Shown here: piece by piece, positions 34,201 to 41,766 of the stretch
How positions within the stretch are numbered: the first letter of the stretch is position 1
How the letters are laid out: each line of letters starts with the position of its first letter
Source of the DNA: an uncultured Phocaeicola sp.
GTDB taxonomy: Bacteria; Bacteroidota; Bacteroidia; Bacteroidales; Bacteroidaceae
Direction of reading: 5' to 3'
Length of the DNA: 64,000 nt
NCBI GenBank assembly: GCA_948956705.1
Contig: CARCZS010000002.1
Coordinates: 72,276-136,275 of the forward strand
Translations under genes and position numbers: made by a program
The notes under the pieces: generated by a model
The model's input: the letters and a program-made list of their open reading frames with translations, nothing else
Database searches by the model: none
What the model was told of the DNA's origin: nothing

Positions 34201-36652
34201 TGCCTACAAGTGGAGCGACACGAAAGGACAAGACGGAACGCCCGGTTTACCCGGTGAAGATGGGCGTACTCCATACTTCCATATCAAGTATTCGGACAAC
34301 GGGGGAATGTCGTTCACTGCAAACAATGGTGAAGAGCCGGGCGACTACATAGGGCAATACACCGACTACGTGCAGAAAGACAGTGATAATCCGATGGATT
34401 ACACTTGGGCTTTGATTAAAGGCGAATCGGGTACAGGTGGAACGGATGCCGGAGCTGGTGAATATTACGAGTATCGTTACGCTAAAAATGGCTCGACTTT
34501 AGTACCGCCCGATTTGGATGTTAATTCTTCCAACCCTACCGGGTGGAGTACGGAAATGCCGAAAGTAGGAGCGTTGGAATATATTTGGTGTACAATGGCT
34601 AAGAAGTCCGGGCTTGCAGACCGTACCAAATTTCATTTGCCCATTGAAGCTAACGACACTTCAAGCATTGCCGATATTTCGGGTAACGGTTATAATGGTG
34701 TGCTGGGCGGTGGGACGGTAGTAAAAGACGGAACGAGATATGCCCTCAATCTGAGTGGTGGAATGGAGAGCCGTATTCCTTATGATTTACCCTTTGGGGA
34801 AAGTTTTACACTCTGTTTTTGGATGAAGTCAGACCAAAATCAAGTCAAGTGGATGTTGAACGGATATAACGGTAGGCACTATGTGGAAAAGAGTATTGCA
34901 ATCACGCCTAATACGTGGTTTCACCTTGCATTCCGTTTTAATGACCGTACCGTTACGGTATTCAAAAACGGAGAGCAATTACATAGTGGTAGCGTTAATA
35001 TCATGGCTGTAGGCTTTGCTATTTACGATGATGATGTATTCGGTTCTGCCGTGTATTTCGATGATATACGTTTGTTGATGGGGGCTTTACCTGTGAATGA
35101 CATTGCTTCCGTAATGAATGGCAAAGCAGACCTGATGATACAGAAATGGAGTACCCCTATTCGTGTAAATCCTTATGATGGTGAAGATGGAAAGCATGGT
35201 GTTAGTGTGACATTGGCAGATGTGGAATATGCACAAAGCACGTCAAATTCAGTTGCGCCTACTACGGGGTGGCAGACAACCGCCCCGACATGGATAAATG
35301 GGAGGTATATATGGAGTAGAACGAAAGTATCTTATTCAGACAACACGACTACCTACACTAAGGCGGTTTGTATTACAGGCGGCAAAGGCTCTACGGGTGA
35401 TAGCGGTGTTGGCGTAAGTTCTATTATTGAACAATACTACCTATCCAGTTCGGCAACCTCATTACTTAATGGCTCATGGAGTACAACACGCCCAACTTGG
35501 AAAGACAAATGGTATATATGGACACGCTCGGTTATCACTTATACGAATGGAACGAGCGACACTACGGCTGCAATATGTGTAACGGGGTCGAAAGGTGATA
35601 AAGGTGAAGATGGAAAGCCGGGTGATAAGGGGGAGAAAGGCGATAGCCCCGTACTTGTTTATAGGGGTATTTATGATTCATCCAAGACTTATTACGGAAA
35701 TAGCAAACGGTTGGATGCTGTAAAATACAACAATCAATACTATATAGTCCGTATTGATGCAGGAACATTCTCAAATGTCACTCCCACGACAACAAGCAAA
35801 TGGAATACGTTTGGAGCGCAATTTGAAACTATTGCCACAAACTTGTTATTGGCTGAGGGGGCAAACATTGGAGATTGGTTTATTAAGGGCGGTAAGATTG
35901 TTTCCACTATGGGTAATGGTAACAGGGTAGAGCTGGATGCTTCAATGGCTCGTATTTATATTGAATCTTCAAGTGGTGGTGGTGATTATGCGCTCGTTGA
36001 TTTTGGCGCAAAAATGACAATAGATGCCAACCGTGGAATTTTTGAAACAAGGGCTAAAAATGCTCCTAACTATTCTAATGCGGTTTCCTATATGTCACCA
36101 ACGGGAATATTCTCAAATATGGCAGGTACGGACGGTATGCCAGCAAGTAGCGGATATACGCACCGTGGGGCTATTGTTGGGCTTGGTTTTGCAAATGTTC
36201 CGGCAAGAACATGGGCTATAAATGCGGTAGATACAATCGTGGCAGGTGTTTATGGTCGGGCTTCTAATTCGGGGACTGCACCAGCCTTTGGCGGTTTCTT
36301 CTATGATTTATTTGCCGGAGGCTTGATTTTTGGTCGAAAGTGTATTACAGGAACGTCGAATAACACATGGTATTTGAATAGAGAAGATACCGTGGTAATA
36401 GGGTACACGTCTGCCGCATCAGTAGTGTATCTTCCGGCTTCTCCTAAAGAAGGACAGGTTATATTTGTAAAGCAGTGGTGGAGAGGCTATATGAGATTCA
36501 GACCAAGAAGCGGCTACCTAATCTATGATGATACTTCGGTAAATGACTACTACGATTTTGGAGAGGGTCAAGGTGGTATGTTTGTATATACCGTAGGATA
36601 TGTAGATGGAGTTAAAAAACAAGCATGGTTAGTAAGTAGATGGAAATACTAA
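31247..36652 (+). CDS. Tail tip/adhesin protein with collagen-like and LamG-like segments
   Basis: 1,801 residues. The N-terminal 550 residues are a tail-hub type region ('GKGDKIIVEGEEYTIRTKVN', 'YNIRDFVKVLIYNVSRDYPG'). From about residue 820 come short collagen-like stretches ('GSTGDKGESG', 'GLPGEDGRTP', 'GKPGDKGEKGDS') alternating with repeated modules ending in Y-D-G type motifs. A LamG-like domain lies at about 1128-1285 ('FTLCFWMKSDQNQVKWMLNG'). The C-terminus looks like an adhesin head. It probably contacts surface polysaccharide. The domain layout suggests growth by module exchange. Confidence 0.75.
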   Translation: MGTLEIIRRNGEKVRLFSKEPFCTLKSAAQNSSLMGDDNVQLSIVSSELLNLGKGDKIIVEGEEYTIRTKVNREMLSDNHYVHDATFYGVMYELMKSLYRNTDANGKSSKSTFDLTYNIRDFVKVLIYNVSRDYPGLWAFDEANCPDTEPRTISFARNNCLQVLQMLCSDREFDLEFLITQKDGVRTIHIGKFGAKVVPPGGNAFFEWGKGNGLYKLKEQKVDDKTIITRLWVEGGTTNIRSDYRDYSERLQLPFPVRLNKKEHKLWDGTIVPPQSEYIGISDDNKRYLEDGDLRDALGSDEDAVTYDNIFPKRTGTVTALVADDINSFIDDTMDFDLNEKDDKGTKYLINEVSAKINFISGKLAGQQFELAKKGGYDHATKRFTLIPFTDNRGLTIPTTESEAYRITEGDTYKITDIHLPKSYEDDAEEDLWYAGYNEFKPRTQARAQYQLTFERSYFLNALPSDSETTVFHVGNYVPVKDERFGIEKNIRIQKVTKNLLVEHDYTLTLSDITAISPITQTVVDVGRHETIIENNRLRDLTKARRGWRTTEELRTMVYDTDGYFDPENIKPNSIDTNMLTVGSKSQQFVLIDVILQANVNGISNRFDASAGVLAHLTIDDEIIKHWNMAAGSFTLSSPKGYYVFAKCSKKSTDGIWYVTQEQLKVEPTEDPNNYYFQVGILGSVHSDDDFRDFTTTYGFTRINGNTITTGKIITSDKECYLDLDGNKFRIGDSSSSIDWNVTAKRQLTLHNVRLLSDSGDTSHIGVFRGTYNPKYVYYAGDEVAYTVNGETCTYRYTNPTPSMGNLPTNSVYWSVVAKGSTGDKGESGLSVFYTYNDSETKPATPTGDGSTGGWHRTSSENVVWMSIKNAKTDTEGAWGIPFRVRGADGTSINIKGSKDNVSQLPTVGNSEGDAYLIGGNLYIWDGTNWKDVGAIKGEDGKSSYLHKKYSDDGGKTFTAGNGETPGRWLGLYVDMIPTDSDKPSAYKWSDTKGQDGTPGLPGEDGRTPYFHIKYSDNGGMSFTANNGEEPGDYIGQYTDYVQKDSDNPMDYTWALIKGESGTGGTDAGAGEYYEYRYAKNGSTLVPPDLDVNSSNPTGWSTEMPKVGALEYIWCTMAKKSGLADRTKFHLPIEANDTSSIADISGNGYNGVLGGGTVVKDGTRYALNLSGGMESRIPYDLPFGESFTLCFWMKSDQNQVKWMLNGYNGRHYVEKSIAITPNTWFHLAFRFNDRTVTVFKNGEQLHSGSVNIMAVGFAIYDDDVFGSAVYFDDIRLLMGALPVNDIASVMNGKADLMIQKWSTPIRVNPYDGEDGKHGVSVTLADVEYAQSTSNSVAPTTGWQTTAPTWINGRYIWSRTKVSYSDNTTTYTKAVCITGGKGSTGDSGVGVSSIIEQYYLSSSATSLLNGSWSTTRPTWKDKWYIWTRSVITYTNGTSDTTAAICVTGSKGDKGEDGKPGDKGEKGDSPVLVYRGIYDSSKTYYGNSKRLDAVKYNNQYYIVRIDAGTFSNVTPTTTSKWNTFGAQFETIATNLLLAEGANIGDWFIKGGKIVSTMGNGNRVELDASMARIYIESSSGGGDYALVDFGAKMTIDANRGIFETRAKNAPNYSNAVSYMSPTGIFSNMAGTDGMPASSGYTHRGAIVGLGFANVPARTWAINAVDTIVAGVYGRASNSGTAPAFGGFFYDLFAGGLIFGRKCITGTSNNTWYLNREDTVVIGYTSAASVVYLPASPKEGQVIFVKQWWRGYMRFRPRSGYLIYDDTSVNDYYDFGEGQGGMFVYTVGYVDGVKKQAWLVSRWKY

Positions 36653-36656
36653 AAAT

Positions 36657-37142
36657 ATGGAAGAAAGAGTATTATACGGATATATGGATGGCGACTATCT
36701 ACAATGTATAGAAATAGCCCCTATTCCTCAAAAAATCAGAAATGAGAAAACGGGGGAAATAACAACACGCATGGTATCGGTTATTGAACAGGTGGCTGAA
36801 CTGCCAACCATATATAAGCCAGTGGATGCAATAGATGAAAGTAAACAAAACACAGATAAGGAGGGCTATGTTGTGCGCATTGTGCCATACGATGCCGGGG
36901 ACAGGATTTCATTCAGATACATAGAAGTCCCCGACTTTCAAAAGGTGGCACATGAGATTGAACGCTCAAAGGAGGTGTTGGCAAGTAGCGATTATAAGAT
37001 AATCAAATGCTACGAAGCCGCCCTAATGGGGTATGCAATGCCGTATGAGATAAAGGCATTGCATAATGAAAGGCAGTTGCTAAGAGATAAAATCAATGAA
37101 CTTGAAGCACGTTATACCTCATTATCTGATGATATACTTTAA
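36657..37142 (+). CDS. Tail-associated protein (161 aa)
   Basis: Starts 5 bases after the adhesin. N-terminus 'MEERVLYGYMDGDYLQCIEI' and a helical C-terminus ('KALHNERQLLRDKINELEARYTS'), as in proteins that chaperone or cap tail fibres. Last gene before the site F palindrome. Role unproven. Confidence 0.55.
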   Translation: MEERVLYGYMDGDYLQCIEIAPIPQKIRNEKTGEITTRMVSVIEQVAELPTIYKPVDAIDESKQNTDKEGYVVRIVPYDAGDRISFRYIEVPDFQKVAHEIERSKEVLASSDYKIIKCYEAALMGYAMPYEIKALHNERQLLRDKINELEARYTSLSDDIL

Positions 37143-37143
37143 T

Positions 37144-37188
37144 TATAATCATAAATGTGTTCAGCAAACACATTTATGATTATATTTG
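37144..37188 (+). promoter_or_regulatory. 41-bp perfect palindrome with -7 box (site F), DGR operon promoter
   Basis: 37144-37161 and 37167-37184 are perfect 18-base inverted arms around a 5-base centre. Its core ATGTGTTCAGCAAACACAT (37155-37173) is the 19-bp phage-wide repeat. TATATTTG (37181-37188) is a -7 box with TGTG from the left half-site 21 bases before it. It begins 2 bases after the previous stop, so the RNA hairpin could also terminate upstream transcription. The DGR operon starts 33 bases later. Confidence 0.7.
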
Positions 37189-37220
37189 CAGTTAAATAAA
37201 CTTGATTTACTCAGTGAATT

Positions 37221-37511
37221 ATGGAAACAACGATGTACAGCCTACGGATTCTTTCCAAAGGTAAGGTTACAGACCTTTCCAATGGTTTTGCTTTGGGTGG
37301 TGTTCCGTTTACCGTCTTTGTACGACCTAAAGAGGTTACGATGGAAACAAGTACGCTGCTTAAATGCAAGCTCATTTGTGATAAGGAATTTAGTATGTTC
37401 CCCGTACCTATCGGGGATTGGACGCCCGGAGCGATAGCCGTAATATCCCCAAACGGTATCGACCTTTCGGTATATGATGTGTATTGGGGTGCTGGTGAAA
37501 CTATTAAATAA
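37221..37511 (+). CDS. Small tail-fibre-region protein (96 aa)
   Basis: First gene of the DGR operon. 'TMYSLRILSKGKVTDLSNGF' and 'VFVRPKEVTMETSTLLKCKL' suggest a small beta-sandwich. It is not a four-helix bundle, so it does not look like the DGR accessory protein Avd. It may help assemble the variable protein encoded next. Confidence 0.55.
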   Translation: METTMYSLRILSKGKVTDLSNGFALGGVPFTVFVRPKEVTMETSTLLKCKLICDKEFSMFPVPIGDWTPGAIAVISPNGIDLSVYDVYWGAGETIK

Positions 37512-37520
37512 CTTATAGCT

Positions 37521-38882
37521 ATGGGATTATTATTGGGAAGCGGAAACACGAAACCGCAATATCCTTACGACCAATGGTATGGGGTGCAAGGTGATTTCAA
37601 CTCACAGGACTACAAACTAAAGCGTGTGGGTAATTTGGATTTGCACCGTACATTACCCATTCAAGCGAAGCTGAAACGCTTTGTGGAAAACCCTGACGGC
37701 TCGGTTAAGTATTACCTTAACCAAAATGACAGCCGTAAAAAGGATTCGGGTGCAACGGCTTTGATTGACAGCACGGACGGTAATGTAATGCTTGAAAAGC
37801 CGGAATATTACTTCAAGTTGGAAATAGAGGGAACGAAATGGATTCGTGCCTATTCCGAATATCCGTTGCCCGGCTTTATCAAGATGGAACGAAAGACGGT
37901 AAGCCCGTGGTATGCAACGGTGGATATTACCAACTCTGTAGCCGTTTCGGGATGTTGGCTCACTTGGAATGGCGATGAAATTGCAAGGGATTCAGACGGA
38001 TTTGTTATACTCAAAGCGAATGCCGCACAATTCAGAGGTGGTTCGGGTGCTGGTGATGCCGCTAAGGATGGTACTTACAACTCCATGTTGGGTATGCCTC
38101 GTACTTCCATTTCAAAGGCTGGTGTTCGTCCTCTTTGCAAGAACGGAACACACCACGGGGCGTACAGGGTGTACAATGAAATTGCTTGGTTGCAACGTGT
38201 GGAATATGCCTCATTGCACTGCCAAGATGCTTACACCGAAACGCTGACTGCTGACGGATTCCATCAAGGAGGCTTAGGGAGTGGTCCGGTTGTTAATGGT
38301 ACGGAGTGGAATACATGGGGAGGTTACAGACCCTTTGTGCCTTGCGGTGTTACTGCAACGCTGGGGAACAACACGGGTAAGGTGTCCTACACCATCAAGG
38401 GATGGACTGGTGGCGATAAGGTGGTACAAATAACCTCTTACCGTGGCTTGGAAACTCCTTATGAATACTTGTGGATGCTTGCTGATGATGTACTAATTTG
38501 GCATAAAGCGGATGTATCTATTGCCTATGTATGCGAAGACCCGACAAAATTCACCTCTCATTCAGATAGTGCTACTACCGTACCTATCGGATATGAAGCC
38601 ATTACGGAGCTTCCACGAACTGAGGGCTATGTGCTTTCTATGGCTCATTCCACTAAAGGTTATTCCTTTGCCGAAAAAGTAGGAGGTTCAAGTAATAAAG
38701 GGTATTGCGATTACTATTGGACTCCCACAGGTGGTAGTACGTGGTCTGCTGTAGGCTGGTATGGTGCCCTTTTGTCTGCTAATGCGGCTAATGGTGCGGT
38801 TGCGGGTTTCGGTTGTCTGCTTGCGACTTATCGTTCCTCGTATGCGGTTGCGTACGTTGGGTTCCGCTTGTGCCGTTTTTGA
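37521..38882 (+). CDS. DGR target: variable tail protein (C-type-lectin-like C-terminus)
   Basis: 453 residues. The last 39 residues (about 414-452) are encoded by the variable repeat (38762-38876), matched 202 bases downstream by the template repeat. The C-terminal region contains 'YYWTPTGGSTWSAVGWYGAL' and ends 'VGFRLCRF', the usual ending of the C-type-lectin/FGE-like fold used by DGR targets. Residues encoded by template adenines are the ones that differ. N-terminal part is probably the tail attachment. The protein should display a diversifiable receptor-binding surface. Confidence 0.85.
   Translation: MGLLLGSGNTKPQYPYDQWYGVQGDFNSQDYKLKRVGNLDLHRTLPIQAKLKRFVENPDGSVKYYLNQNDSRKKDSGATALIDSTDGNVMLEKPEYYFKLEIEGTKWIRAYSEYPLPGFIKMERKTVSPWYATVDITNSVAVSGCWLTWNGDEIARDSDGFVILKANAAQFRGGSGAGDAAKDGTYNSMLGMPRTSISKAGVRPLCKNGTHHGAYRVYNEIAWLQRVEYASLHCQDAYTETLTADGFHQGGLGSGPVVNGTEWNTWGGYRPFVPCGVTATLGNNTGKVSYTIKGWTGGDKVVQITSYRGLETPYEYLWMLADDVLIWHKADVSIAYVCEDPTKFTSHSDSATTVPIGYEAITELPRTEGYVLSMAHSTKGYSFAEKVGGSSNKGYCDYYWTPTGGSTWSAVGWYGALLSANAANGAVAGFGCLLATYRSSYAVAYVGFRLCRF
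38762..38876 (+). repeat. DGR variable repeat (VR)
   Basis: 115 bases at the 3' end of the variable protein gene, aligned without gaps to the template repeat at 38964-39078. There are 16 differences, of which 15 are at template adenines; the only other is T to G at template base 39072. Eleven codons differ: Asn codons have become Ala, Val, Leu, Thr and Tyr, and Tyr and Ile codons have changed too. Beyond 38876 the sequences diverge, so the initiation region for mutagenic homing lies in or near gggttccgcttgtgccg. Confidence 0.9.
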
Positions 38883-38963
38883 CGGACTGCAAAACTCGGT
38901 GAACGGAGCAACGAAAATGGCGTTGGATTGAAAAAAATAAAAATATAACAGGGTTGTGGCGGC

Positions 38964-39078
38964 TGGTGCCCTTTTGTCTGCTAATGCGAATAATGGTGCG
39001 AATGCGGGTTTCGGTTATCTGAATGCGAATAATCGTTCCTCGAATGCGAATGCGAACATTGGGTTCCGCTTTTACCGT
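38964..39078 (+). repeat. DGR template repeat (TR)
   Basis: Non-coding copy, 137 bases before the reverse transcriptase gene. It has 23 adenines, most of them in ten AAT/AAC codons of the VR frame, which can mutate at two positions to many residues but never to a stop. Fifteen of these 23 adenines differ in VR. Confidence 0.9.
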
Positions 39079-39123
39079 GGTTTCAACTTATAACTGTTGC
39101 TGCCACGCCCTTACCTCACAGGG

Positions 39124-39144
39124 ACTATCGGCACGTCTGATAGT
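39124..39144 (+). other. Hairpin between template repeat and reverse transcriptase
   Basis: ACTATC (39124-39129) and GATAGT (39139-39144) form a 6-bp stem with a 9-base loop. DGR template RNAs need structured flanks, so this may be part of the RNA bound by the reverse transcriptase. Confidence 0.4.
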
Positions 39145-39214
39145 TGGTAAAATAATATGGATTAGGACGGTGCAAGTAAGTAATTGAAAGCTCTGTTTTA
39201 GAACAACGGCACAA

Positions 39215-40402
39215 ATGGGTGTAGTAAAGACTGAATACGGGTTATGTTATACGGCTGATACCTGCTTTAATCAATACTCGGATTTTGAGGATTGCGGTTT
39301 ATATGTCGGTGATACAGGAAAGATATTCATTTCCCAAGCTAAGAAAATTAAGAATGTTTATCACCTGATATATGAATGCTCCAACCTCATACGGGCGCAA
39401 TATAAGGCACAGCAAGGCAAAGGAGAGCGTACCGAAATATCCAAGTTCAATGAGAACATTTTGGAGAATTTGGATAGCTTGTACTGGGACTTGCGCAATG
39501 AAACTTATACCCCCGGTGAATATCGGATTAAGGTTATATATGAGCCGAAAGAAAGGGTGATTATGATTGCCCCGTTCTTCCCGGACAGGATAGTACACCA
39601 TTGCATTATCAATGTGTTGGGGCGTTACTGGACTAACTTCTTCATTGCGAATACATACGCTTGTATCAAAGGGCGTGGTATTCATAAATGTATGGAGGAT
39701 GTGCATACGGCTTTAATCATAGACAGAAAAGGTACAAGGTTCTGTTTGAAGATTGACATCAAGAAGTTCTATGATAACATAGACCACGCAGCATTGAAAA
39801 GGATAATCCGCTACACTATAGCGGATGAACAACTGTTAAGGCTGTTGGATAAGATAATAGATAGTAACGGTAAAGACAAGGGGCTGCCAATAGGCAATTT
39901 CACAAGTCAATATTTGGCTAATCTCTATTTAGCATATTTCGACCATTGGGTTAAAGAAGAACTGGCTAAGATAGTGATGAAGCGTTTTGGGGTGAAAATC
40001 TACTACTATCGCTATATGGATGATATGGTGATACTATGCGCTGACAAAGAGGCACTGCATTTCGTACTCGACATGATGGGGCTTTACTTGGGTGGCGAAT
40101 TGAAAGTAGAGATTAAAAGCAACTGGCAGATATTCCCGGTTGATGCTCGTAGCATTGATTATGTGGGATTCAAACAAAACCATTACGGCATATTGCTAAG
40201 AAGCGGTATTCTGAAAAGGTTTTATAAGAAATTCCACCGCACCATCAATAAATACGAAATCAAAGATGAAACGGATATTAAACACTTCTTCCCATCTGAA
40301 TATGGCTGGATAATCAGATGCTCGGAGGAACACAGTAAATTCATTTTTAATAATTGTTTGAACGATGGAAGCAAATGTTTTGACTACAGGGCTGCTGGCT
40401 AA
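39215..40402 (+). CDS. DGR reverse transcriptase
   Basis: 395 residues. Catalytic 'YYRYMDDMVIL' carries the YMDD box (residues 267-270), and 'IGNFTSQY' (about residue 226) is the IGxxxSQ motif that marks DGR-type enzymes in place of the QG motif of group II intron enzymes. 'LKIDIKKFYDNIDH' supplies the first catalytic aspartate. There is no maturase or endonuclease domain. It should copy the template RNA with adenine-directed errors and replace the variable repeat. No clear Avd gene lies beside it. Its end overlaps the next gene by 38 bases. Confidence 0.95.
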   Translation: MGVVKTEYGLCYTADTCFNQYSDFEDCGLYVGDTGKIFISQAKKIKNVYHLIYECSNLIRAQYKAQQGKGERTEISKFNENILENLDSLYWDLRNETYTPGEYRIKVIYEPKERVIMIAPFFPDRIVHHCIINVLGRYWTNFFIANTYACIKGRGIHKCMEDVHTALIIDRKGTRFCLKIDIKKFYDNIDHAALKRIIRYTIADEQLLRLLDKIIDSNGKDKGLPIGNFTSQYLANLYLAYFDHWVKEELAKIVMKRFGVKIYYYRYMDDMVILCADKEALHFVLDMMGLYLGGELKVEIKSNWQIFPVDARSIDYVGFKQNHYGILLRSGILKRFYKKFHRTINKYEIKDETDIKHFFPSEYGWIIRCSEEHSKFIFNNCLNDGSKCFDYRAAG

Positions 40403-40793
40403 GACTAAGCCGGAGGTGATAGATTCTCTTAATAACGGGCAGGGAACGTTCCTTTATAACCATAACATCAAAGAGGTTAAGGTTATTGCAGACAAAGAGG
40501 GTGGCATTGAGATTACGACTGATGCGGAACGTGCCACAGGCACGATGTTCCAATATGACAGCGTGAGGGTGGAATATCCAAAAACGGCTGATAATATTTT
40601 CAGCACGTTGCTTACTGCAAGATACCCGGCTAAGACAGAAAGTAAGCTGGTAAACGAATATCAGTCTGCCATGCTGGGCTTGCTTGCCGAAAGTGCGAAA
40701 TCCCCCTATGAGAACTTTTTGAAAGACCGTTTGGCTATCCGTGAAATGGTGGATGCCGATTGTGAAACCTATAATATACCGATAGACTTATGA
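40365..40793 (+). CDS. Phage hypothetical protein (142 aa)
   Basis: Overlaps the end of the reverse transcriptase gene by 38 bases. 'VLTTGLLAKTKPEVIDSLNN' then a beta strand and a helical C-terminus 'YQSAMLGLLAESAKSPYENF'. It does not look like Avd (no four-helix bundle), but its position leaves an accessory DGR role open. Its stop overlaps the next start by 4 bases. Confidence 0.6.
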   Translation: MEANVLTTGLLAKTKPEVIDSLNNGQGTFLYNHNIKEVKVIADKEGGIEITTDAERATGTMFQYDSVRVEYPKTADNIFSTLLTARYPAKTESKLVNEYQSAMLGLLAESAKSPYENFLKDRLAIREMVDADCETYNIPIDL

Positions 40794-41170
40794 ACGAGGT
40801 AATGGACTTTGAGGAAACCGAATCCTTGAATGAAGATATTTTCGATTGTGAATACACCTCAGTAGATGCCGTGATTAATGAGGTCACGGTGTTTACGGGA
40901 TGTAAGGAAAGACAGACAGAGAACGGAACGAGAACACTAATCGCCTATGGCGAGGGTATCGGTGCATCCGCTTTCTATACTGATAGTAAGAAGTTGAAAG
41001 ATGTTGTTTTAGACCCGAAGCGCAAATATCCATTTCGTGCCGTAATCAAAGTGGTACGCTATGGAACGATGTACGGGTTTAAGTTCTTTCCACCGAATAC
41101 TCCAATCACGCAGGAGGATAGGGATAACTTTGAGTATTACAAGCGAAACAAGTATAAGAAAAACCGATGA
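40790..41170 (+). CDS. Phage hypothetical protein (126 aa)
   Basis: Acidic N-terminus, then a beta-rich domain ('VDAVINEVTVFTGCKERQTE', 'YPFRAVIKVVRYGTMYGFKF') of the kind seen in OB-fold single-strand-binding proteins, and a lysine-rich tail. Identity not certain. Overlaps the next gene by 4 bases. Confidence 0.55.
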   Translation: MNEVMDFEETESLNEDIFDCEYTSVDAVINEVTVFTGCKERQTENGTRTLIAYGEGIGASAFYTDSKKLKDVVLDPKRKYPFRAVIKVVRYGTMYGFKFFPPNTPITQEDRDNFEYYKRNKYKKNR

Positions 41171-41766
41171 TGGAAGAAAGTTTGAAAGTAGCACAAGGCA
41201 TAAGCGATTTTGGCTTTATGGTGATAGTGTGCGCTGTGTTTCTCTGTTTGGCGGCTGCACTTATGGTAGCTTGTTTCAAGTGGTTCAAGTCTATCATTAA
41301 CGACATGATTAAAAGCAATCAGTCTATGGTAGCCGAACTTCTGACGGAAACCAAAACCCAAAATGATATGCTCACTGACATTGCAGAGGGGTTAAGACCC
41401 GAAACGCAGTTGCGGATAAAAAACATATCAAGCATTTACTTTGACCTTGCCGTTGAGAGGGTTTGCCGTATAATAAAGAAAGTGCGTGAAGAAAACCACA
41501 TCGCAGACCGTGAAGCCACGAAAGCGAAAGTACACACCTTGATTATGAATATGCACGAGGACAGAAACAGCCGATTTGATGCACATTCGTATCGAGGGAA
41601 ACGATTGTCAAGCTACACTTCGCCCGAATGGATTGAATGGGTAGAGCAATGTGTGTTGTCAGAGGTTTATGCGGAAACGGTGAACAATGGCAGAGCTTAT
41701 ACCAATGTACAAATGGTATATGACAGAATTAAAATAGATTTTTACCATAAATTGAATCAAGAATGA
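41167..41766 (+). CDS. Putative single-pass holin-like membrane protein
   Basis: 199 residues with one strong membrane segment at about 17-38 (GFMVIVCAVFLCLAAALMVA) followed by a charged coiled coil. It directly precedes and overlaps (4 bases) the endolysin gene, the usual place for a holin. The C-terminal domain is long for a holin, so the role is inferred from position. Confidence 0.55.
   Translation: MMEESLKVAQGISDFGFMVIVCAVFLCLAAALMVACFKWFKSIINDMIKSNQSMVAELLTETKTQNDMLTDIAEGLRPETQLRIKNISSIYFDLAVERVCRIIKKVREENHIADREATKAKVHTLIMNMHEDRNSRFDAHSYRGKRLSSYTSPEWIEWVEQCVLSEVYAETVNNGRAYTNVQMVYDRIKIDFYHKLNQE

Noticed and set aside
37186..37437. 83-codon plus-strand frame overlapping the first DGR operon gene
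   Set aside because: It overlaps the better-supported gene at 37221-37511 almost entirely and starts inside the promoter.
39215..40402. Group II intron or retron
   Set aside because: No intron domains, maturase or msr/msd structure; the IGxxxSQ motif and the VR/TR pair identify a DGR.
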